Assembly: GCF_041504345.1 (NCBI RefSeq)
Contig: NZ_CP167894.1
Span: 124,001 to 188,000 of the forward strand
Direction of reading: 5' to 3'
Source: Vibrio sp. BS-M-Sm-2
GTDB taxonomy: Bacteria > Pseudomonadota > Gammaproteobacteria > Enterobacterales > Vibrionaceae
DNA length: 64,000 nt
Shown: piece by piece, positions 25,918 through 34,399 of the stretch
Layout of the letters: every line of letters starts with the position of its first letter
Position numbering within the stretch: position 1 is the stretch's first letter
The notes under the pieces: model-generated
Told to the model about the DNA's origin: nothing
Seen by the model: the letters and a program-made list of their open reading frames with translations, nothing else
Databases searched by the model: none
Translations under genes and position numbers: made by a program

Positions 25918-27145
25918 ACCATTGATTGAGATTAGTGGCCTGTACAAAGTGTTTGGACCAAAACCTTTATCTGTGATGAACCGTGTCCAGAACGGTGAAC
26001 ACAAAGACGACATTCTTGCCGACACCGGACACACTGTCGGTTTGAAGGAGATTAACCTCGAGATTAACCGTGGTGAGATCTTCGTTATCATGGGGCTTTC
26101 TGGTTCGGGTAAATCGACTTTGATTCGTCACTTCAACCGTTTGATTGACCCGACACAAGGTAAGATCATGGTCGAAGGCATTGACGTCATGAGCCTCAAC
26201 ACCAAACAGTTGGAAGAATTCCGTCGTCATAAAATGTCGATGGTATTTCAACGCTTTGGCTTAATGCCTCATCGCACTGTAGTAGAAAACGTTGCATACG
26301 GGTTGGAAGTACAAGGCATCAAAAAAGAAGAGCGTCTAGCGAAAGCCAACGAATGGTTAGAAACGGTGGGTTTGAAAGGTTACGGCAAGCAATACCCTGC
26401 CCAACTTTCAGGAGGTCAGCAACAACGTGTTGGCCTTTCTCGCGCTCTGTGTACTAACGCTGAAATATTGTTAATGGATGAAGCCTTTTCTGCGCTTGAC
26501 CCTTTGATCCGGAGTGAAATGCAAGATCAGCTTATCGAGCTTCAAGAGAAGCTTCATAAGACAATTGTTTTCATCACTCACGATCTGGACGAAGCACTCC
26601 GTCTAGGCGATCGAATCGCTATTTTGAAAGACGGCGAGTTAGTACAACAAGGCACACCACACGAGATTCTACTTAATCCTGCAGATGACTACGTAGAAGC
26701 CTTCGTTAAAGATGTAAACCGCGCTCGTGCATTGACCGTTGAAACGGTTATGCAGCCTCCTCTCTATCGAATCACCTCAGAAACGATTGAAGGTGCTTTG
26801 GCACAAATGAAGATGCTGAAAAATGATTACGCTTATCACGTAACCGATGATGGCTATCAGGGCTTAGTGACTCAAGAGAGCCTGCAAGACGCTGTTGAAG
26901 ATGCATCGGTACATGACTTCAGCGAAGAGATATACGAAGAGGTTCCTGCCATTTTACCTGATGCCGTGATTGAAGAAGTATTGCCAGAGACTATGTCTTG
27001 TGACTACTCCCTTCCTGTTGTCGATGAAGACGGTAATCTAAAAGGTGAACTTGAAAGAAGTGCCGTTGCAGATATCTTCTCTGAGAATAGTGAGGAGGAA
27101 GAAGTTAGCGACGACCCAAAGCTAAAAGTTGACAAGGCATCATAG
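25910..27145 (+). CDS. Glycine betaine/choline-type ABC transporter, ATP-binding protein
   Basis: A 411-residue ATPase of the ProV/OpuAA class. The nucleotide-binding domain has Walker A MGLSGSGKST, signature [15 protein letters not shown], Walker B ILLMDEAFSALDP and the switch His in FITHDLDEA. The long N-terminal insertion (residues 15-45) is usual for ProV-like proteins. After about residue 275 a CBS-type regulatory region follows (VMQPPLYRI, VVDEDGNLKGEL), which in relatives senses ionic strength. An acidic tail ends the protein. A terminator follows 65 bp later. Confidence 0.88.
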   Translation: MTKPLIEISGLYKVFGPKPLSVMNRVQNGEHKDDILADTGHTVGLKEINLEINRGEIFVIMGLSGSGKSTLIRHFNRLIDPTQGKIMVEGIDVMSLNTKQLEEFRRHKMSMVFQRFGLMPHRTVVENVAYGLEVQGIKKEERLAKANEWLETVGLKGYGKQYPAQLSGGQQQRVGLSRALCTNAEILLMDEAFSALDPLIRSEMQDQLIELQEKLHKTIVFITHDLDEALRLGDRIAILKDGELVQQGTPHEILLNPADDYVEAFVKDVNRARALTVETVMQPPLYRITSETIEGALAQMKMLKNDYAYHVTDDGYQGLVTQESLQDAVEDASVHDFSEEIYEEVPAILPDAVIEEVLPETMSCDYSLPVVDEDGNLKGELERSAVADIFSENSEEEEVSDDPKLKVDKAS

Positions 27146-27210
27146 CCAAAGGCGGCTTTTGCGCGTAAGGCTTTTTATAGACAAATTTGAGCCAGTAAGA
27201 TTCGAGCTAG

Positions 27211-27248
27211 AAAAAACCGTTATGAGACTTAGTCACAACGGTTTTTTT
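27211..27248 (+). terminator. Rho-independent terminator after the ABC transporter operon
   Basis: AAAAAACCGTT / AACGGTTTTTT stem with a 15-nt loop and a run of seven T. It isolates the transporter from the Hpt gene downstream. The rest of the 346-bp gap to 27492 is AT-rich and holds no recognised site. Confidence 0.85.
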
Positions 27249-27491
27249 GTGCCCTTTTGTGCATCAAAACACATAGTTGGATAATGAAAGCTCCTTTAAA
27301 TCAGTGAGTTAAATTCCAAACTTCACTCGTTCATCTATAGCTTCACATCTAATTATGTTTTGTATTTTAAGGCAAGCAGTTGAAATTATTCTAAAAAATG
27401 ACTAAAACTAAATAATAAAGTTAAAGCATTGGTTATAAATATTAGCATCGAGCTAACGTACTCTCCTAACGAGACAATAAAAGGATTTAGT

Positions 27492-27914
27492 GTGACGAAT
27501 TCAGCCTTACCCTCAAGCACTCCTATAATTGCGAGTACACCAAACAACAGCAAGCAATTTGAAATAGCTCTAGTTGATGAAAGCATCTTAGAACAAATGA
27601 TTATAGACACGAGTGTCGAGGTCATGCCGATTTTAATTGATCACTATGTGCAAGAGTCACAAAGACGTATTGCTGCAATTAAACAAGCCGCGCTTAGCCA
27701 AGATTCTGAAGCACTTGAATTTGAATTGCACATATTAGGAAGTACGGCACTTGCGCTAGGGAACCGACCTCTATCAGATCTATCTCGCGCGCTAGAAAGA
27801 CAGTGTTTAGAGAGCCAATACGATGCTGCATTTAGCCAAGTTGATGGTTTACTCGTATTAAGCAACCGTTCAATCCAAGCACTGATAGACAGAAAGAACA
27901 AAGGGTTTGGCTAG
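27492..27914 (+). CDS. Free-standing Hpt (histidine phosphotransfer) protein, related to the SypF Hpt domain
   Basis: A 140-residue protein made of a 25-residue polar N-terminus and one Hpt domain, with phospho-accepting His80 (FELHILGSTALALGNRPLS). It closely resembles the last 115 residues of the SypF-type kinase upstream: both share DE-ILEQM, VMPxLIxHY, LALGNRxLS and end in RGF/KGF plus one residue. So it is a duplicated, freed copy. The GTG at 27492 is preferred over the TTG at 27429 because AAAAGGA precedes it at the right distance. It lies 213 bp before sypG and is likely to pass phosphate to SypG. It has no kinase domain or membrane segment. Confidence 0.78.
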   Translation: MTNSALPSSTPIIASTPNNSKQFEIALVDESILEQMIIDTSVEVMPILIDHYVQESQRRIAAIKQAALSQDSEALEFELHILGSTALALGNRPLSDLSRALERQCLESQYDAAFSQVDGLLVLSNRSIQALIDRKNKGFG

Positions 27915-28127
27915 GCCCCTCTATATTTTCTGTGCTGTCTTGATTTACACGTTCAGTATCGGCGGTAGCAATACTCAAAGAGACACCCGAGATGCAACAT
28001 GAAGACACCAAGCTAGTTTGATAATGGTTGCATGCGGTAGGTAACAATTAAATACAATGAGTATTGATGCAATTTTACCTCCATGCTATTGATTAGTTAG
28101 GATAAAGTTTCAAAAAGGAATTTTACA

Positions 28128-29678
28128 ATGCGCCCTAAAGTATTGTTAGTTGAAGACTCCACCTCACTTGCTGTTCTCTACAAACAGTACGTCAAAGATG
28201 AACCCTACGATATTTTCCACGTTGAAACCGGCGCGGAAGCTAAGACCTTCATTGAAAGGCATTCACCACAGCTTGTTATTCTCGACCTTAAGCTACCTGA
28301 CATGCCAGGCGAAGAAGTCTTAGATTGGATTAGTGCGAACGAAATACCAACCGCCGTCATCATTGCAACTGCACATGGCTCTGTAAACATCGCGGTAGAC
28401 CTAATCCAACGCGGTGCGGAAGACTTCTTAGAAAAACCCATTCAAGCCGATCGACTCAAAACCTCTGTTCGCTTGCATCTAAAAAGAGCGAAACTTGAAA
28501 ATATTGTCGATAACATGCAAAGCAAGTTCGATCGTGATCGCTTTCATAACTTCATCGGCTCTTGTCTACCCATGCAGGCGGTTTACAAGATCATTGATTC
28601 GGTAGCACCAACCACTGCTAGCGTGTTTATTAACGGTGAAAGTGGTACGGGTAAAGAAGTATGTGCAGAGGCTATTCATCAGGAGAGCCAGCGTAACGGC
28701 AAGCCCTTCGTTGCCATTAACTGTGGCGCTATCCCTCGAGACCTAATGGAAAGTGAAATCTTCGGTCATGTTAAAGGTGCGTTTACCGGTGCGACAACCG
28801 ACCGTAAAGGTGCTGCAATGCAAGCGCATGGTGGCACCCTCTTTCTCGATGAGCTTTGTGAAATGGAGCTGGAGATGCAGAAGAAGCTCCTACGATTTTT
28901 GCAAACTGGTACGTTTACACCACTCGGTGGTAATCGTGAGATTAAAGTTGATGTCAGAATTATCTGCGCAACCAACCGCGATCCACTAGTTGAAGTAGAA
29001 GAAGGACGTTTTAGAGAAGACCTTTACTATCGTGTTCACGTCGTGCCTATTGAGATGCCACCACTTCGTGAAAGAGGAGGTGACATTGTCACTCTATCTA
29101 ATCACTTCTTAAAGCTCTACGCGAAACAAGACAAAAAGAAGTTCAAATCAATAGACATAGAAACGCAAAACCTACTTAAACGTTATGCGTGGCCAGGAAA
29201 CGTGCGTCAGTTGCAGAACATCATCCGTAATATCGTAGTGTTGAATAATGAAACGAGCGTAACCATAGATATGTTGCCCCCTCCGATTAATAAGGTGGAT
29301 GCAACAATAGATTCGAAATCAGTAACGCCAATTCGAGTACCAACGCCCCAACCTGCTGTAGTAGAAACACCAAAAACTAAGTTGCCACCAATAACCCCAG
29401 AAGAGCTTGAGCAAGCTACTACGCCAAACGAGCAATCTGTTACGTTAAATGACCAAGCTGCTTTTTCAGATGGACAAGAGTTAACGACACCGGCCTTCAC
29501 TACTAGTAACGGTAGTATTCGCCCAATGTGGCAAATAGAGCGCGAAGCCATTCAACACGCCATCAATTATTGCGATGGGAATGTGTTAAACGCTGCTGTG
29601 CTGTTAGAGCTTAGCCCTTCTACGGTTTATCGTAAGAAACAGGCTTGGGAATCGGAAGATGAGTACAATCAAGCCTAA
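28128..29678 (+). CDS. sypG: SypG, sigma54-dependent response regulator
   Basis: A 516-residue NtrC-type activator. Receiver domain residues 1-120 with phospho-acceptor Asp53 (VILDLKLPDMPG). AAA+ domain about 140-370 with Walker A GESGTGKE (170-177), the sigma54-contact loop GAFTGA (217-222), and EEGRFREDLYYRVHVVPI. A Pro/Thr-rich linker (about 400-470) precedes a Fis-type helix-turn-helix (AAVLLELSPSTVYRKKQAW). In V. fischeri it activates the syp promoters by binding an upstream enhancer. Matching palindromes and -24/-12 promoters occur at three places in this window. AAAGGAAT lies before the ATG. Its last 20 bases overlap the next gene. Confidence 0.92.
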   Translation: MRPKVLLVEDSTSLAVLYKQYVKDEPYDIFHVETGAEAKTFIERHSPQLVILDLKLPDMPGEEVLDWISANEIPTAVIIATAHGSVNIAVDLIQRGAEDFLEKPIQADRLKTSVRLHLKRAKLENIVDNMQSKFDRDRFHNFIGSCLPMQAVYKIIDSVAPTTASVFINGESGTGKEVCAEAIHQESQRNGKPFVAINCGAIPRDLMESEIFGHVKGAFTGATTDRKGAAMQAHGGTLFLDELCEMELEMQKKLLRFLQTGTFTPLGGNREIKVDVRIICATNRDPLVEVEEGRFREDLYYRVHVVPIEMPPLRERGGDIVTLSNHFLKLYAKQDKKKFKSIDIETQNLLKRYAWPGNVRQLQNIIRNIVVLNNETSVTIDMLPPPINKVDATIDSKSVTPIRVPTPQPAVVETPKTKLPPITPEELEQATTPNEQSVTLNDQAAFSDGQELTTPAFTTSNGSIRPMWQIEREAIQHAINYCDGNVLNAAVLLELSPSTVYRKKQAWESEDEYNQA

Positions 29679-30765
29679 CCTAGGTGTACTCAACGTAAAC
29701 CTTCACGAGATTTGGCTGTTAATCGACAGCCAAACTTTTGGAGGTATAGAAACGCATGTTTTAGAACTAGCACAAGGCCTGATATGTGAAAGCACTCAGT
29801 ATTCAGATGCTGTTCGAATCGTTCTTTTGACTAAATTTGCTCCTGAAGCAATCATTGTTGAAAAGTTGAATGCACTGAACATCCCTTTTAGTTACCTCTC
29901 CGATTTAGCCTCATGCTCTGCAGATTTAAGCGGCAATAGCGCGACACAACTTAAATGTGCAGTTCAACATTTTCAGCCAAGACTTATACATGCTCATGGT
30001 TACAAAGCCAGTTTAGTCAGCAAGCTAATAAAGCTCCCACCTCGTTTTAACAACACCAAACAAATCACCACTTATCACGCAGGTGAAACCCCAACAGGCA
30101 AAGTATGGCTTTATGACTGGCTCGACCGTTACAGCAGCTTTCTTTCTGATCAGTCGCTCGTGGTCAGTGAGAAGATTAAAGCGAAAGTACCGAGTAAGAC
30201 CTATCAATTGAATAACTTTGTTAAAGTTCCAAACGGATTAACAAGCTCCCCTTCATCAAGCCCATTCCATGTTGGCTTTGTGGGTCGATTAAGCCATGAA
30301 AAAGCGCCGGATCGATTTGTCGCATTAGCCAAACAGTTTCCCGATGTTCGGTTTGAGCTTTTTGGTGACGGACCAGAAATGGACGCCTTAACTAAATCAC
30401 AGCCTGATAATGTTACCTTTCACGGTCATCAAACCAATATGGACGACGTCTGGAGCCAAATCGATCTGTTAATCATCCCTTCACGCTTTGAAGGCTTACC
30501 TATGGCGGCATTAGAAGCCATGATTCGTGGCATTCCCGTTCTCGCCAACTCAGTTGGCAACTTACCGCAACTCATCGAGCATCAAGTTAACGGCTACCTT
30601 GCCAATTCAAAAGCCGAGCTAGAACAGTTTTTATCTTTGTGGATATCATTGACGAGCGAACAACGTGACTCTCTCAAGAGTAACGCGATAAAAACCGTCA
30701 AAAGCCAATACTCACCGCAAGCTGTTGTCCCGCAGTTGTTGGAGATCTATCAACTCGACCGCTAA
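29659..30765 (+). CDS. sypH: Glycosyltransferase (GT4-like), SypH position
   Basis: A 368-residue GT-B fold glycosyltransferase, probably acting at the inner face of the cytoplasmic membrane to add a sugar to the lipid-linked Syp repeat unit. Family marks are TFGGIETHVLELA near the N-terminus, VGFVGRLSHEKAPDRF, and the nucleotide-sugar binding PSRFEGLPMAALEAM. The ATG at 29659 overlaps the sypG end by 20 bases; a GTG at 29683 is an alternative start and no clear ribosome binding site decides. The symbol rests on position directly after sypG, as in V. fischeri. Confidence 0.75.
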   Translation: MSTIKPNLGVLNVNLHEIWLLIDSQTFGGIETHVLELAQGLICESTQYSDAVRIVLLTKFAPEAIIVEKLNALNIPFSYLSDLASCSADLSGNSATQLKCAVQHFQPRLIHAHGYKASLVSKLIKLPPRFNNTKQITTYHAGETPTGKVWLYDWLDRYSSFLSDQSLVVSEKIKAKVPSKTYQLNNFVKVPNGLTSSPSSSPFHVGFVGRLSHEKAPDRFVALAKQFPDVRFELFGDGPEMDALTKSQPDNVTFHGHQTNMDDVWSQIDLLIIPSRFEGLPMAALEAMIRGIPVLANSVGNLPQLIEHQVNGYLANSKAELEQFLSLWISLTSEQRDSLKSNAIKTVKSQYSPQAVVPQLLEIYQLDR

Positions 30766-30834
30766 AACGAGTCGTAGTCAGGAATTGGTCACTTTGGCTT
30801 AACGATTTGGGCATCCGAGTCAGTTTTATAGTGA

Positions 30835-30849
30835 TTCTCAAAATGAAAA
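30835..30849. promoter_or_regulatory. SypG-type enhancer palindrome upstream of sypL
   Basis: TTCTCAAAATGAAAA matches TTCTCA-N3-TGAGAA with one change in the second half. It lies 70 bp before the -24 element of the next promoter. Confidence 0.65.
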
Positions 30850-30918
30850 ACCTCAACTCAAAACTAACACCCCTCTGTAATGTAGCTTTAAATCAGTAAC
30901 TTAAATAAAATGCATAAC

Positions 30919-30934
30919 TGGCACTCGCTTTGCA
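30919..30934 (+). promoter_or_regulatory. Sigma54 (-24/-12) promoter of sypL
   Basis: TGGCAC-TCGCT-TTGCA is a perfect sigma54 consensus, followed by AATATTT. It is in the 250-bp gap between sypH and sypL and would start transcripts near 30946. Confidence 0.88.
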
Positions 30935-31015
30935 ATATTTAACATCAGGCGTCGCTACGCCTTAAAAAGTTTGCGAGCCGAGTCATGAAGAGTTTATTTG
31001 CGAATAGAGGTAACA

Positions 31016-32392
31016 ATGATTAACCCTGAAGCCAATAGATTGCCAGTCATCATTACGATCAGTGCCTTGTGTGTTGGCCTTGGTGTTGTTTGGTACTTTG
31101 TGCCTCATCCTGCTGTAATTGTAGCGCTAGCTCTTGTGCCATTAGCCGGATTATTCGTTTTAAACAAGACATTTTGGTTAGTGTTACTGTTCGTTGTCTT
31201 TTCATTTTTCCGAATTCACGAAGCCATACCTCAACTCTATTCACTAAAAATACCGCTTATGCTCTCACTAGGCGCTCTATCAGCCCTACTTTGGCATGCA
31301 TTAATCAGTAAAGAGCTTAAAATTTTCTGGCACCCTTGTTTAAATTGGCTCGCGATATTCTGGGGTTTGGTCTTCATCGGTATTATCTTCGCGTCTAACA
31401 GACCTATTGCTTTGGCAGAATTCAAAGGTGTGTATTGGAAAATAATGGTGATGACCCTTGCTATTGTTTGGCTAGTTAACAGCGCAGAGTATTTGGTCAA
31501 GACTTCGACCGCTATTATTTGTGCAGGATCATTAGTCGCCGGCATCGCGATTAACAATTCAATCCATGGTATTGGCCTAGTTGAAGGTAGCCGCGTAACA
31601 ATAGGTCGTGATTTTGGCTCAATGTTAGGCGACCCGAATGACCTCTCTCTAGTTCTTATGTTCCCACTCGCCTTTGCTATCAGCCAAGTGGTCACGACGG
31701 GAATTCCACTTTCAAAACGTATCATCAGTGTCGGTGTAACGGTACTTTTACTTGCTGCAGTCATTGCCACACAAAGCCGTGGTGGCCTGCTTGGCTCGCT
31801 TGCTGTTATCGGGATATTTGCATTTAAAGTAATTCGTTCAAAATCACTGCTGATTACTTTGGGGGCAATAGGAGCGATTGGTCTTTACTTTGTTGCAGGG
31901 ATTTCAGATCGAGCATCAGGCGGCGCGGCTGAGCAAGGAGTCGACGAGTCTGCGATGGGGCGGATTTACGCGTGGGAAGCTGCTTTCAAAATGGCACTAG
32001 ACAACCCATTAACCGGAGTCGGTTTAGATAACTTCTTTTCCAACTACTTCTTCTACAGTCCTCACTGGGATGGTTTAAATCACGCAGTTCACAGTACTTG
32101 GTTCGGCGTACTCGCTGAAACTGGATTTCTAGGACTGATCATATTTGTGATACTGATTACCTCGCTGATCAAAACGATACGCTTAACACTCAAACAACTT
32201 TCAGAAACCACCAACACAGTAGACCCAAATCTTAATGCTGCTGCTTACGCTGTATATGCAGGGTTAATCGGCACCATAGTCTCTGGTACTTTCCTGACAC
32301 AAGGCTTCAATTGGCCTATTTATATACTCTCAGCACTGGTTGTTGCTATTGCGAACATCTCTCAAACTGCCTGTCAAAAAGAGAAAATCTAA
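31016..32392 (+). CDS. sypL: O-antigen ligase/polymerase-like membrane protein SypL
   Basis: A 458-residue membrane protein with about 11-12 hydrophobic helices and a large periplasmic loop carrying the Wzy_C/WaaL signature (TGVGLDNFFSNY, NHAVHSTWFGVLAETG). Such proteins polymerise lipid-linked repeat units or ligate polymer at the periplasmic face. In this locus it is the only polymerase candidate. The ATG at 31016 follows GAGGTAAC; the TTG at 30998 is rejected. In V. fischeri sypI, sypJ and sypK lie before sypL; here sypL follows sypH directly. Confidence 0.82.
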   Translation: MINPEANRLPVIITISALCVGLGVVWYFVPHPAVIVALALVPLAGLFVLNKTFWLVLLFVVFSFFRIHEAIPQLYSLKIPLMLSLGALSALLWHALISKELKIFWHPCLNWLAIFWGLVFIGIIFASNRPIALAEFKGVYWKIMVMTLAIVWLVNSAEYLVKTSTAIICAGSLVAGIAINNSIHGIGLVEGSRVTIGRDFGSMLGDPNDLSLVLMFPLAFAISQVVTTGIPLSKRIISVGVTVLLLAAVIATQSRGGLLGSLAVIGIFAFKVIRSKSLLITLGAIGAIGLYFVAGISDRASGGAAEQGVDESAMGRIYAWEAAFKMALDNPLTGVGLDNFFSNYFFYSPHWDGLNHAVHSTWFGVLAETGFLGLIIFVILITSLIKTIRLTLKQLSETTNTVDPNLNAAAYAVYAGLIGTIVSGTFLTQGFNWPIYILSALVVAIANISQTACQKEKI

Positions 32393-32433
32393 AGACACAT
32401 TCGTAACCAATTGAAAATTAGAAACTTATTAAA

Positions 32434-32449
32434 TGGCACAGTATATGAA
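32434..32449 (+). promoter_or_regulatory. Degenerate sigma54-like promoter before sypM
   Basis: TGGCAC-AGTAT-ATGAA keeps the -24 element but the -12 GC has become GA, and no TTCTCA palindrome is found upstream. V. fischeri has a promoter at this place; here it may be weak or lost, with sypM read from the sypL promoter. Confidence 0.35.
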
Positions 32450-32484
32450 AGTACTTCTATATAACAAAATTGAGGAGTTTCATT

Positions 32485-33270
32485 ATGACGTCAGTATCTA
32501 TACATCAATTCAAACATTGGCTTAAGTTTCACCCCAATTCTCGAATTAGAAATGTGTTTTTCATTTTGAAAAATATAAGAAGCGCAGAACTACCAACTCC
32601 AAAAGTCTTTAATCGCTGCCTGTACCAAGGTCACAAGCTTGTCGTGAATATGGTGTCTGGCTTTACTCGATTCTTCTACTGGACACCGGCTTTCAAAGGT
32701 CGTGTCGCTCAATGTGGCAAACGTCTCTATTTGTATGGAGGCCTCCCTTTCGTTAGCGGCCCAGTACAAATTTCGATTGGCGACAACTGCCGTATCTCAG
32801 GCCACACGACATTTTCGGGCTGTACACAGCCACTTGAAGGCTTGGAACATCCATTACTGTCTATCGGTAATAATGTGGACATTGGCTGGCAATCCACGAT
32901 TGCAGTCGGAGGTAAAGTCATTATCTCTGACAATGTACGTATCGCAGGCGGCGCTTTCTTATTTGGATATTCTGGCCACCCACTTGATGCAAAACGTCGA
33001 GCACAAGGTGAAGGCGATGACCCTCAGCAAATAGGCGATATTATTCTTGAACCCGATGTTTGGCTAGGCACCAATGTCACCGTTAAAGGCGGAGTGACCA
33101 TAGGCGAAGGAACGGTTGTTGCAGCCGGTAGCGTTGTTACCAAAAGCATTCCACCGTTTTCAATCGCTGCAGGTAACCCTGCACGAGTCGTCGGTCACAT
33201 TAAGTCCGTAGAAATTACCGAATCTGATGTATTCGATTCATTTGAAACTCGCGGAGGTGACCATGCGTGA
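32485..33270 (+). CDS. sypM: Hexapeptide-repeat acyltransferase SypM
   Basis: A 261-residue left-handed beta-helix acyltransferase, likely O-acetylating the polysaccharide or a precursor. Hexapeptide turns run from about residue 85 to 240 (ISIGDNCRISGHTTFSGC, LSIGNNVDIGWQSTIAVG, VIISDNVRIAGGAFL, VWLGTNVTVKGGVTIGEGT), ending with the family closing segment AAGSVVTKSIPPFSIAAGNP. The His of SGHP may be catalytic. The ATG at 32485 follows GAGGAG. The next gene starts 8 bases before its stop. Confidence 0.84.
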   Translation: MTSVSIHQFKHWLKFHPNSRIRNVFFILKNIRSAELPTPKVFNRCLYQGHKLVVNMVSGFTRFFYWTPAFKGRVAQCGKRLYLYGGLPFVSGPVQISIGDNCRISGHTTFSGCTQPLEGLEHPLLSIGNNVDIGWQSTIAVGGKVIISDNVRIAGGAFLFGYSGHPLDAKRRAQGEGDDPQQIGDIILEPDVWLGTNVTVKGGVTIGEGTVVAAGSVVTKSIPPFSIAAGNPARVVGHIKSVEITESDVFDSFETRGGDHA

Positions 33271-34399
33271 TTTAATCGTATTTGGTGAAGACTTTGGTGG
33301 CCTACCTTCATCGACTCAACATTTAGTGCGTCACCTAGCTAAACAGCACAAAGTATTATGGGTGAACTCTATCGGCCTAAGACAGCCAAAACTATCATTT
33401 AAAGACATCACTCGCGCCTTTAACAAACTGATTGGTAGAAGTAATGCGGTTACTCAAAACATGTTAGATTCCCAAAATACCATTGATACTTCCAACCACG
33501 GAAACATCACGGTCATCAATTTAAAGACCATACCTGCGCCTGCTTCTAAGTTATCGAGAAAGCTAGCTCAGCAAATGATGGTACGCCAATTGAAGCCAAT
33601 TATTTCTGAATTGAACCTTCATGCCCCCATCTTATGGACTTCGCTTCCGACCGCTGTCGATTTGTGCGGACATTTAGGCGAGTCATCTGTGGTTTACTAC
33701 TGCGGTGATGATTTTAGCGCCTTGGCTGGTGTCGACCATGACACTGTAGCGCAACACGAATCTAAGTTAATCGATAAAGCGTCTCTTATATTCGCGGCTA
33801 GCAAAAAATTGATGGATAAATTTCCAAAACATAAAGCACACTTGCTACCACATGGTGTAGACGTCAACCTATTTTCGACACCAGTACCAAGAGCAAAAGA
33901 TTTACCAAGCAGCCATCGTCCCATAGCTGGTTTTTATGGAAGCCTATCTAAGTGGCTTGATTACGACATGATTGAGCATGTTGCCACAGCAATGCCGGAA
34001 TGGGACTTCGTATTCATAGGCCCCAATGAACTTGATACATTATCATTGCCTAAGCTTGAGAACGTTCACTACTTAGGTCCTCGTCCACACCACACGTTGC
34101 CAAGTTATTCTCAGCACTGGGATGTTAGCCTATTACCTTTTGTTGATAATGAACAAATCCGCGCATGTAGCCCATTGAAGTTGATGGAATATCTCGCAGC
34201 AGGAACGCCAATTGTCACGACCCCTTTCCCTGCAATAGCACCTTATAAAAGTTACGTAACATCAGTAGAGAGCGCTAGGCAGATGATTGAGGCTCTCGAT
34301 CAAGCTCGTCATTTTGAAAACTCGCCAGTCTCTGTCGTCGCGAAAGACAGCTGGCAGAACCGCGGTAACTTCGTTCATTGGATGCTGGAGCTATTATGA
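33263..34399 (+). CDS. sypN: Glycosyltransferase SypN
   Basis: A 378-residue GT-B fold glycosyltransferase for Syp polysaccharide assembly. Marks are FGEDFGGLPSSTQHL near the start, YYCGDDFSALAGVDH, IAGFYGSLSKWLDYDM and the donor-binding CSPLKLMEYLAAGTPIV. The ATG at 33263 is preferred over 33227 because GGAGGTGAC precedes it by a few bases. It overlaps sypM at its start and sypO at its end (ATGA), so M, N and O are one translationally coupled unit. Confidence 0.82.
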   Translation: MRDLIVFGEDFGGLPSSTQHLVRHLAKQHKVLWVNSIGLRQPKLSFKDITRAFNKLIGRSNAVTQNMLDSQNTIDTSNHGNITVINLKTIPAPASKLSRKLAQQMMVRQLKPIISELNLHAPILWTSLPTAVDLCGHLGESSVVYYCGDDFSALAGVDHDTVAQHESKLIDKASLIFAASKKLMDKFPKHKAHLLPHGVDVNLFSTPVPRAKDLPSSHRPIAGFYGSLSKWLDYDMIEHVATAMPEWDFVFIGPNELDTLSLPKLENVHYLGPRPHHTLPSYSQHWDVSLLPFVDNEQIRACSPLKLMEYLAAGTPIVTTPFPAIAPYKSYVTSVESARQMIEALDQARHFENSPVSVVAKDSWQNRGNFVHWMLELL

